From contig JAEWST010000031.1 in assembly GCA_023398105.1 (NCBI GenBank), forward strand, positions 1-14,150: a stretch of 14,150 nt of DNA, written 5' to 3'. This DNA is from Bacillota bacterium. Lineage in GTDB: Bacteria > Bacillota > Clostridia > Acetivibrionales > DSM-1351. Below, piece after piece: positions 7,046 through 13,364 of the stretch. Each line of letters starts with the position of its first letter. Positions within the stretch are counted from its first letter, which is position 1. The position numbers and the translations under genes are program-made. The notes under the pieces are model-generated. The model did not search any database. It saw only the letters and a program-made list of their open reading frames with translations, and was not told where the DNA came from.

Positions 7046-7756
7046 TTATTCTAATGCCTCTGAAATATATATAGAAGTCAAAAATACAAACACATATGCT
7101 TGAAGAATACCATCAAACAAGTCAAAATAAATACTTATTATTGCAGGTGCAAATATTGGCAATGCCATATAAATGAGTTCCATTACTATAAAAGCACCTA
7201 ATATATTACCAAATAAACGTAATGCCAGAGAGGTCGGCTTTATTATATAATCAAGAATATTAAAAGGAAGCATTATTGGTGTTGGCTTTAAAAAGCTTTT
7301 CAACCATCCGTCCACCCTTTTATATCTTATCCCTGCATAAATCACAACACAAATTGACATTACTGCCAAGCATACAGTAACATTAATATTTCTAGCAGGA
7401 GGTCTTAGCTTAAAGCCTTCTTCTCCACCCGGTATTATATTGAATATTGAAACTGTATTTGCTAAAACCAAAAAAAGCAGAACGGTACCAAGATATGGTG
7501 CAAATGCCTTCCAGTGGTGCGGACCAATTGCATCCTTTACCAAATTATTGACAAATTCTACTATTATCTCTGCAATGTTCTGTTTCTTATTTGGAACTAG
7601 TGAAAGCTTACGAGTAAGAAAAATAGCAAGAATAATCATTACTGCCATTATAATCCACATAGTCACTACAAGATCTGAAACAGGAATGGTTAAACCAAAT
7701 AATTCGATTGGAAACGCTGTTTGGGACTCCATTGCATGAGTAAGTTTTTCGCCCAC
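7046..7756 (-). CDS. atpB: F1Fo ATP synthase a subunit (ion channel)
   Basis: 236 residues with five or six membrane helices. The signature LALRLFGNILGAFI includes the essential Arg (R180), with N184 just after it. The last helix FDGILQAYVFVFLTSIYISE carries the conserved Gln (Q219). The a subunit forms the two half-channels facing the c ring. Translation is taken from GTG 7756, whose G overlaps the atpI stop (TAGTG), with GGAGAAGGTG just upstream; this suggests translational coupling. An in-frame ATG at 7732 is an alternative start. It lies 12 bases upstream of atpE. Confidence 0.96.
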   Translation of the reverse strand: MGEKLTHAMESQTAFPIELFGLTIPVSDLVVTMWIIMAVMIILAIFLTRKLSLVPNKKQNIAEIIVEFVNNLVKDAIGPHHWKAFAPYLGTVLLFLVLANTVSIFNIIPGGEEGFKLRPPARNINVTVCLAVMSICVVIYAGIRYKRVDGWLKSFLKPTPIMLPFNILDYIIKPTSLALRLFGNILGAFIVMELIYMALPIFAPAIISIYFDLFDGILQAYVFVFLTSIYISEALE

Positions 7757-8154
7757 TATATCACCTTCTCTCCAAATTGATTTTTTGTTATGCCCAATGC
7801 CTCTGTTATGGCATTTATAATAGTTACTATAACTATTGAAAGGGAACCCATCAATGCAGCTATAAATGTATAAATACCAAAATTCAAAGCAAATACCACT
7901 GTAATTCCAATTACAATCAGACCAAACACATAAATCATAAGGCTTATTACAATGGCAAGTGTTTTATTTTCACTTCTACTTAGATAATTTATCATCGACT
8001 CAAGTAGCCAAAATCTTAATAGGGAAAAAAATGTACCTAAAGTCAAAGCAAATATCATAGGTATTCTTTGATATTTGCTTAAAAAACATACTATAATTAT
8101 CACTAAGTACAAAATACACACTCTTTTAATAAAAAACTTCAAAATATTACTCAT
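7756..8154 (-). CDS. atpI: ATP synthase subunit I (Fo assembly factor)
   Basis: 132 residues from ATG 8154; the frame also allows TTG 8160 two codons earlier. Four hydrophobic segments are visible: about 11-25, 33-50, 67-90 and 93-115. The only conserved features are the membrane layout and its place as first gene of the operon directly before atpB, which fits the AtpI/subunit I family. Those proteins help assemble the c ring and are not part of the finished enzyme. The ribosome binding site is weak (AAGAG further upstream), consistent with low expression. The stop overlaps the atpB start. Identification rests on context as much as on sequence. Confidence 0.85.
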   Translation of the reverse strand: MSNILKFFIKRVCILYLVIIIVCFLSKYQRIPMIFALTLGTFFSLLRFWLLESMINYLSRSENKTLAIVISLMIYVFGLIVIGITVVFALNFGIYTFIAALMGSLSIVIVTIINAITEALGITKNQFGEKVI

Positions 8155-8191
8155 AGTCAAATTTATTGCTCTTTTCTTCTCAAAAAGTAGT

Positions 8192-8218
8192 TAAGTTTTC
8201 AGTTTAATATTACGATAT
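8192..8218 (+). promoter_or_regulatory. Candidate sigma-D (flagellar) promoter for motAB
   Basis: TAAG (8192-8195), then 17 bases, then CGATAT (8213-8218). The sigma-D/FliA consensus in Firmicutes is TAAA-N15-GCCGATAT, so spacing is exact and only two or three positions differ (TACGATAT for the -10). It would give a leader of about 265 bases before motA and would read antisense through the atp 5' leader and promoter. It is a candidate only. Confidence 0.45.
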
Positions 8219-8282
8219 CTATTTAGGTCATTTTTAATGCATGTTAAGCTGGCATAAAGTGGATATCATTAAATTATTTTTA

Positions 8283-8311
8283 ATAATAGCACACAGAATT
8301 TACTAAAGCAA
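8283..8311 (-). promoter_or_regulatory. Candidate promoter of the atp operon
   Basis: On the minus strand TTGCTT (8311-8306) is followed after 17 bases by TATTAT (8288-8283, 5 of 6). A TG one base before the -10 (TGCTATTAT) makes it an extended -10 element. The start would be near 8276, with a leader of about 120 bases to the atpI ATG. Confidence 0.5.
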
Positions 8312-8397
8312 TATTAATTATTTTTTTTACAAAATTAAATTCTGATATTCGACAGATACTTGTATCATTTGACGAGCATTACATAACTCGTAGCATT

Positions 8398-8426
8398 TTG
8401 ACCAAAAAATTGTCTTATTGTGTATT
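8398..8426 (+). promoter_or_regulatory. Candidate sigma-A promoter for motAB
   Basis: TTGACC (8398-8403, 5 of 6) is followed after exactly 17 bases by TGTATT (8421-8426, 4 of 6). The start would be near 8433, about 58 bases before the motA ATG. Confidence 0.4.
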
Positions 8427-8490
8427 AAGGTTTTGTATTGCTATTATTATATTTTGTACAAAAGAATTTTACTTTCAGGAGTGGTTACTT

Positions 8491-9303
8491 ATGGATATTA
8501 CAACTATTATTGGTTTGCTTGTCGGCTTTGGAGGAGTTATATTTGGCTATTTAGAAGAAGCTCATTTTGATTTTTCTATGCTTAAAAGCTTAGTAAACCC
8601 AGCATCTTTTTTTATTGTATTCGGTGGAGGTTTCGGTGCAACTCTTTTGGCCTTTCCTTTATCAGAGTGGAAGAAGCTGATATCTACATTTAGTATGATA
8701 TTTACCCAAAAGGAATACAACGAAATAGATATAATCAACGAGTTAGCGGATCTTTCTGAAAAAGCCAGAAAAGATGGCTTACTCAGTCTAGAACAGGATG
8801 CTCAAACAAATAAAAATGACTTAATACGAAAAGGTTTAGCATTAGTTGTTGATGGTATTGAAACTGAAGTTATTAAAGATATTTTAGCTAGAGAAACCTC
8901 TCTTCAAGAAGAAATTTATGAATCTGGAGCGAAAATTTGTGAATCAATGGGTGGTACATGGCCTGCCATGGGTGTTTGTGGTACTGTTATGGGTATGTTG
9001 AACATTCTTAAGGATCTTAGTGAACCGTTAGCCCTTGGTCCAAAAATAGCAGGAGCTTTCGTTGCAACCTTTTACGGCATTTCAACTGCTAACCTTTTAT
9101 GGTTGCCATTTGGTAATAAGATAAAAGTAAAAGCTGAACGTGAGACAATGATTAATGAAATAATTATCGAAGGTCTTCTGTCAATACAGGCTGGTGAAAA
9201 TCCAAGAATCATTAAGGAAAAGTTAAACTTAAATCTTATGGAAAAATTAAATGGAGGAAAGAAGAAGGGCGAAGCTACTGCTGAAGAAGGAGTTGAAGCA
9301 TAG
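8491..9303 (+). CDS. motA: Flagellar motor stator protein MotA
   Basis: 270 residues from ATG 8491, chosen because CAGGAG lies 9 bases upstream; a longer frame from TTG 8398 has no ribosome binding site. Four membrane helices are expected: 4-20, 36-54, 159-175 and 187-206. The large cytoplasmic loop contains ARKDGLLSLE, placing R93 and E101 at the positions of E. coli R90 and E98 that contact FliG. The conserved prolines of helices 3 and 4 are P158 (TWPAMGVCGTVMG) and P206 (LLWLPFGNK). With MotB it forms the MotA5B2 ion channel that drives flagellar rotation. The C-terminus is a charged Lys/Glu/Ala tail. motB starts two bases after the stop. Ion specificity is not decided by the sequence seen. 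Confidence 0.96.
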   Translation: MDITTIIGLLVGFGGVIFGYLEEAHFDFSMLKSLVNPASFFIVFGGGFGATLLAFPLSEWKKLISTFSMIFTQKEYNEIDIINELADLSEKARKDGLLSLEQDAQTNKNDLIRKGLALVVDGIETEVIKDILARETSLQEEIYESGAKICESMGGTWPAMGVCGTVMGMLNILKDLSEPLALGPKIAGAFVATFYGISTANLLWLPFGNKIKVKAERETMINEIIIEGLLSIQAGENPRIIKEKLNLNLMEKLNGGKKKGEATAEEGVEA

Positions 9304-9305
9304 AC

Positions 9306-10100
9306 ATGGCAAAAAATAAAGTAGTAAAAGATAATGCTGAACGTTATCTTTTAACTTATGCCGACTTGATGAATCTATTACTTATACTTTTTATTATTCT
9401 ATTTGCTTATAGTCAGGTAGATACTCAGAAGTTTCAACAGCTTTCCCAATCTCTTGGTGCAGCTTTTGGTAATGGTTCACCACCATCTACAGTTTCAGGT
9501 GGTGCATCAGGAAACTCACTTATTAATTTTCCTGCAACAATGCCATCCCCTGTAATACCTTCAACCATGGAGGATAGTCAATATGAGGCAGTAGAAGATG
9601 CAATCTCTGGATTAATTGAAATAGGTGGAATGGGTGGAGATGTAAGTGTCCAGATGACAGAGCGAGGTATCAAAATGTCAATTGACGCAACCTATGCATT
9701 TAAGTCGGGAAGTGCTGATATTGAGAAAGCTGCCAAAAAAGAAGTGCTAGCAATTGGTAAAACTATTTTAAGTAAAATGCCTGATAAGCATATTCGTATT
9801 GAAGGACACACCGACAATATTCCGATTAATAGTGCAAGGTTTCCTTCAAACTGGGAACTATCAGGTAGCAGAGCAACAAATGTTTTAAGATTGTTGGTAA
9901 ATGAAGCAGGTCTCAATCCTAAATTAGTATCAGCTGTTGCCTATGGTGACAGTATGCCTGTGGCTCCTAATAACTCAGATGCAAACAGAGCAAAGAATAG
10001 AAGAGTTGATATAGTTATTTTAAGAGACTCCTTTAGTTCAGGTGAAGCCGATGCGGACAGTGCTAGTACTATAAATACTACAGATAATGTGTCTAAATAA
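9306..10100 (+). CDS. motB: Flagellar motor stator protein MotB (peptidoglycan-anchored)
   Basis: 264 residues. A short cytoplasmic N-terminus leads into one membrane helix at ~14-36 (RYLLTYADLMNLLLILFIIL), whose D20 is the essential ion-binding Asp. The following AYSQVDTQKFQQLSQSL is the plug-like segment. Residues 56-90 are a Gly/Ser/Pro-rich linker. The periplasmic-type OmpA/MotB domain at about 115-240 has the peptidoglycan-binding signature IRIEGHTDN (163-171) and NRAKNRRVDIVI (227-238). It anchors the stator to the wall. The start ATG 9306 comes two bases after the motA stop, with AAGGAG inside the motA end. The frame closes with an acidic/Ser/Thr tail and is followed by a strong terminator. 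Confidence 0.96.
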   Translation: MAKNKVVKDNAERYLLTYADLMNLLLILFIILFAYSQVDTQKFQQLSQSLGAAFGNGSPPSTVSGGASGNSLINFPATMPSPVIPSTMEDSQYEAVEDAISGLIEIGGMGGDVSVQMTERGIKMSIDATYAFKSGSADIEKAAKKEVLAIGKTILSKMPDKHIRIEGHTDNIPINSARFPSNWELSGSRATNVLRLLVNEAGLNPKLVSAVAYGDSMPVAPNNSDANRAKNRRVDIVILRDSFSSGEADADSASTINTTDNVSK

Positions 10101-10161
10101 AAGTTTAAATTAGCTCAGCCTAATTGATAACTCATATGCCTATATGATAAATTATACTTTT

Positions 10162-10188
10162 AAAGCTCGGCTTAAGCCGAGCTTTTTT
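10162..10188 (+). terminator. Rho-independent terminator of motAB, possibly shared
   Basis: AAAGCTCGGCTT (10162-10173) is followed directly by its exact reverse complement (10174-10185), and six T residues lie at 10183-10188. It is 61 bases after the motB stop. On the minus strand the hairpin comes 3 bases after the end of the convergent BtrH-like gene and is followed by TTTAAAAGT, so it may also end that transcript. Confidence 0.9.
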
Positions 10189-10191
10189 ATA

Positions 10192-11772
10192 TCAAGTTAG
10201 TTTTCGTAATGATATAGAGAATATATGTATATTAGAGCAGTCAGGTAACTTTATAGCTTCTATTATTCCTTGCTTTCCAATTAAATCCTCTCTAGCAAAT
10301 ATTCTCTGTTCATTTGAATGTACTTCAAATCTGTCATCAGCCCATTTCCCACCTATACCAGTCCATGCAATTGACTCATTAAATTTTGGTAAACGCCAAC
10401 TATCTGTAAAAGAAATTGGAATTTTTAGTTCTTCTCCAGTTTCAAAAAAAATAGTAGCTTCATCAAGGAAATCGCCATTATCTGCACACCCTAAAAACAT
10501 TATGCTCTGATAAATTGATTTCTCTATATTAATTTTCTGACCAGCACAGGATATATTGTCATATTCTTCTGTAATTAGTGGAGGCAATTTGAAGTACATA
10601 CCATTAACCTGAATTGATTGCTCCTGCTCCAAGCCATTAGGAATAAAAAATTGACCTGTCCCAGTTAAATCAGCCTTAAAAGTATCATCTTCATTTGCTA
10701 CAAAGGCTTTATTGTTTAGGCTATCTGCCAAATTTAATGCTACAATTTCCGTATTATTTAACAAACCCAAGTCATTTAAGATTGGTAAGTTTTTTTCCTT
10801 TTTGATATATTGGTTGCTATTAACTATTTGATAAAGATTATATATCAAATTTTCTTCAAAATCAGATATCTCGTTAAGTATATAATATACTTTTTCCTTA
10901 ACATCATGACAGCAACCTTTTCGATAACTCTTAGTTAGAATACCTCTTATCATGTTCCATTTTGAAGCCACCTTCTGCAATTGATACTTAACATCTAAAA
11001 GTTTATCCGACTCAAGTTCTTTAGAAACCAGCTCAATAAATTCAGCATATAGTGTTCTTCCCGCTGCTATTAACCTTAAATTCCTATCAATGAGTACATA
11101 CCATACGTCTACATTGAATTTCTGGTACTCTAATTTAAAGTCAAAGCTGTCCTTAAATTCCTTAGCAAAGACTCTTATGTCATTATAAAATTTCTTATCA
11201 TTAAGCTTTGCAGTACTCTCTTTTAGTAATTCCAAATAATCGTGATTTTCATTTATAACATTAAACTCATATTTCACGCAATTTTTAAACCCATTAATAA
11301 AATCGTTATACCACAAAACAGAAATGTTCAAGTTTAAAGCTGGATCTAAGCAATATAGATTGTTATCCTCATCTATTCCAATTATAAGACAATGATGCAC
11401 ATCATGTACTCTCTGATATCTTCCATGAAGCCAAGGGCACCAAAAAGTATCTATAAAAACGCCAATAGGTATCTCTTGTACTAAGTACTTCCTGATAATC
11501 TTAAGCTCCTCTATTGGTTCCCCAGAATCAAACCTTACCACTTCTACATTGCAATATTTATAAAGAAGATTAGTAAGATTTCTCACATCATTTCCAATTC
11601 TCTCTCCCAATAATAAATTATTAGAAGCCTCCAATGGTTTAAATTCAAATCCCCAAGCACCAGAAAATGCAAGTCTGTATTCAATTTTATAATGACTCGC
11701 AATTGTAATAAGTATATCCTCAAAACAATTCAAGCCTTCACAATGAACAGGATTAATATTAATATTCATCAT
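10192..11772 (-). CDS. BtrH-like cysteine acyltransferase/peptidase-fold protein with C-terminal beta-sandwich; function unknown
   Basis: 526 residues from the first of two adjacent ATGs; GGAG lies 7 bases upstream. Residues 1-~175 resemble the BtrH N-terminal domain family (papain/C39-like fold, found in butirosin, NRPS and PKS clusters). C16 in GLNCFEDILITIASHY would be the nucleophile, with H127 in HDVHHCLIIGIDEDN and D143 in LYCLDP. The preceding GVFIDTFWCPWLHGRY matches the family's aromatic/Pro stretch. Residues ~175-325 are mostly helical with many charged positions. Residues ~343-526 look like a beta-rich domain: TGTGQFFIPNGL, then DNISCAGQKINI, FLGCADNGDF and FTDSWRLPKFNESIAWTG. That pattern recalls accessory beta-sandwich domains on secreted glycosidases. 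There is no signal peptide or membrane helix, so it is probably cytoplasmic. No carrier-protein or synthetase gene is visible nearby. BtrH itself transfers an acyl group from a carrier protein to an aminoglycoside; the substrate here is unknown. Confidence 0.65.
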   Translation of the reverse strand: MMNININPVHCEGLNCFEDILITIASHYKIEYRLAFSGAWGFEFKPLEASNNLLLGERIGNDVRNLTNLLYKYCNVEVVRFDSGEPIEELKIIRKYLVQEIPIGVFIDTFWCPWLHGRYQRVHDVHHCLIIGIDEDNNLYCLDPALNLNISVLWYNDFINGFKNCVKYEFNVINENHDYLELLKESTAKLNDKKFYNDIRVFAKEFKDSFDFKLEYQKFNVDVWYVLIDRNLRLIAAGRTLYAEFIELVSKELESDKLLDVKYQLQKVASKWNMIRGILTKSYRKGCCHDVKEKVYYILNEISDFEENLIYNLYQIVNSNQYIKKEKNLPILNDLGLLNNTEIVALNLADSLNNKAFVANEDDTFKADLTGTGQFFIPNGLEQEQSIQVNGMYFKLPPLITEEYDNISCAGQKINIEKSIYQSIMFLGCADNGDFLDEATIFFETGEELKIPISFTDSWRLPKFNESIAWTGIGGKWADDRFEVHSNEQRIFAREDLIGKQGIIEAIKLPDCSNIHIFSISLRKLT

Positions 11773-11804
11773 TTATCAACTCCATGCCTTAGTATTTCAA
11801 TATT

Positions 11805-11833
11805 TTTTTATTGTTTAACAATTATCTTATCAA
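11805..11833 (-). promoter_or_regulatory. Candidate promoter of the BtrH-like gene
   Basis: TTGATA (11833-11828, 5 of 6) is followed after 17 bases by TAAAAA (11810-11805, 4 of 6 to TATAAT). The predicted start is about 25 bases upstream of the ATG at 11772. It lies just downstream of the tandem repeat, which would place the repeat in operator or activator position. Confidence 0.35.
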
Positions 11834-11847
11834 GCTTAAATGTGTTT

Positions 11848-11980
11848 ATGTGATTATCTCTGATTGCCTTATGCTATCTGTGATATGCAATTATTTGATT
11901 GTCTTTCACTGATGTGATGTGCGATTATCTTTGATTTTCTCTTGAAGTATGTAATTATGCTCAATTGTCATAATTTCTTG
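11848..11980. repeat. Degenerate tandem repeat, about four ~33-base units
   Basis: Units at 11848-11882, 11883-11916, 11917-11947 and 11948-11980 share the core A(T/C)GTG-ATTAT-(C/T)T-TGATT followed by a T/C-rich half: ATGTGATTATCTCTGATT, ATATGCAATTATTTGATT, ATGTGCGATTATCTTTGATT, TATGTAATTATGCTCAATT. Spacing is 31-35 bases, close to three helical turns. The units are too diverged and lack the spacer structure for a CRISPR array. Confidence 0.5.
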
Positions 11981-12113
11981 ATAATTTTCTGATAATTATA
12001 ACTGTTGTAATTTAATTCATTACCAGTAAATCACTTATAATCTTATCATATAAAAAATGAATGGTAAATATTTAATAACTTTTTATTGTATTATAACGCC
12101 TAGTTTCAAAATG

Positions 12114-12164
12114 AACAAAGCTACCACAAATAGAATTAGTTTTCTAAATAATAGTAGCTTTGTT
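12114..12164 (-). terminator. Probable terminator after the TagO-WecB gene
   Basis: Perfect 11-bp arms AACAAAGCTAC (12114-12124) and GTAGCTTTGTT (12154-12164) enclose 29 bases that contain a smaller TAGAA/TTCTA hairpin. On the minus strand the second arm ends in TTTGTT and is followed by CATTTT, a modest U-rich tail. It starts 49 bases after the stop at 12213. Confidence 0.55.
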
Positions 12165-12212
12165 ACCTATAAAATCATTAATATTTTAAAGATTTAAATT
12201 ACCTTTAATGCA

Positions 12213-13364
12213 TTAAACACTAAACTCCTCTGGCTTTACATCAGTAATTCCAAAATGGAACAATAGTGCCTGTACAATTCGTTCTGAAGCATGTCCATCA
12301 CCATAAGGATTAACTGACTTTGCCATTTTCTCATAGTCATCTTTATCCTCTAATAGCTTTGTAGCATGCTCAACAATCTCATGTTCTACAGTCCCTGCAA
12401 GTCTTACTGTTCCAGCCTTAACTGCCTCTGGCCTTTCAGTTTCTTTCCTAAGCACAAGTACTGGTTTTCCAAGAGTAGGCGCCTCTTCCTGAATTCCTCC
12501 AGAATCAGTCATTATCATGTATGCCCTAGCCATTAAATTGTGCATATCCTGTACGTCTAATGGTGGTATCAAGTGAACTCGTTGTTTATCACCTAAAATA
12601 TCACGTGCTGTTTCCTGAACAGCTGGGTTTAGATGAACTGCATAAACTATTTCTACATCCTCATAATTATTAACTAATGTAGCCAATGCTCGACAAATAT
12701 TTCGAAGCGGTTCTCCTAAGTTTTCTCTTCTATGAGCTGTAACAGCTATAACTCTCTTGTTATTGAAATCAATATCTCTAAGTACTTCGCAATCAAATAT
12801 ATAATTATCTTTTACAGTTGTCTTTAATGCATCATTTACAGTATTACCCGTAACATATATAGCATTTTCGTCAATTCCTTCTCTTATGAGATTTGCTTTA
12901 TTTGTATCAGTAGGAGACAAATGAATGTCTGCCATTGAGCCTGTAAGCTTTCTATTCATTTCCTCAGGATACGGTGAATATTTATCAAATGTTCTTAATC
13001 CTGCTTCTACATGTCCAATTGCAATTTGCTTGTAAAAAGCTGCAAGGCTTCCAACAAAGCAGGTAGTAGTATCTCCATGAACCAGCACTATGTCGGGCTT
13101 TTCCTTCTCTAATACTTCATCTAGCCCTTCAAGTGCCCTTGTAGTGATTCCTGTTAAGGTTTGTCTGCTCTTCATTATGTTTAAGTCGTGTCCTGGTGTT
13201 ATATCAAATATCTTAAGTACCTGATCAAGCATTTCTCTATGCTGACCTGTCACACAAACCACAGAATCAATAATTTCACACTTTTCAAGCTCTTTTACAA
13301 GTGGAGCCATTTTCACTGCATCTGGTCTAGTTCCGAATATTGTCATTACCTTAAGTCTCTCCAA
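12213..13364 (-). other. wecB: WecB portion with its own likely start: UDP-N-acetylglucosamine 2-epimerase
   Basis: Alternative product inside the fused frame. TTG 13364-13362 begins 383 codons, the normal length of a stand-alone WecB/MnaA, and is preceded at 6 bases by TTGGAGGT. All catalytic residues lie in this part. The standard enzyme is a cytosolic dimer; its UDP-ManNAc goes to the TagA-type transferase that acts on undecaprenyl-PP-GlcNAc. An ATG six codons later (13346) lacks a site of its own. Confidence 0.7.

Larger units (their letters stand above)
8155..8490. other. Divergent regulatory region between atpI and motA
   Basis: 336 bases without a gene. The minus strand carries the likely atp operon promoter; the plus strand carries one sigma-D-like and one sigma-A-like promoter for motAB. 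A frame-extending upstream TTG for motA exists at 8398 but lacks a ribosome binding site. I looked for a c-di-GMP-I riboswitch ahead of motA and saw no matching conserved core. Confidence 0.6.
11773..12212. other. Gene-free stretch upstream of the BtrH-like gene
   Basis: 440 bases with no credible gene on either strand. From right to left on the minus strand it holds the end structure of the TagO-WecB gene, a degenerate tandem repeat, and a promoter candidate for the BtrH-like gene. Confidence 0.6.

Noticed and set aside
1547..7739. Several plus-strand open frames of 60-99 codons opposite the atp genes
   Set aside because: They are antisense shadows of well conserved genes, with no family motifs and no ribosome binding sites seen.
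8398..8490. 31-codon N-terminal extension of MotA
   Set aside because: TTG start with no ribosome binding site, overlaps a promoter candidate, and MotA proteins normally begin at the MDITT-like segment, where CAGGAG is correctly spaced.
8219..8490. c-di-GMP riboswitch ahead of motA, as found before some clostridial motility genes
   Set aside because: No match by eye to the conserved core and tetraloop-receptor pattern, and no expression-platform hairpin with U-run before motA.
11848..11980. CRISPR array
   Set aside because: Units are diverged, directly abutting and without distinct spacers; no cas-like gene is present.
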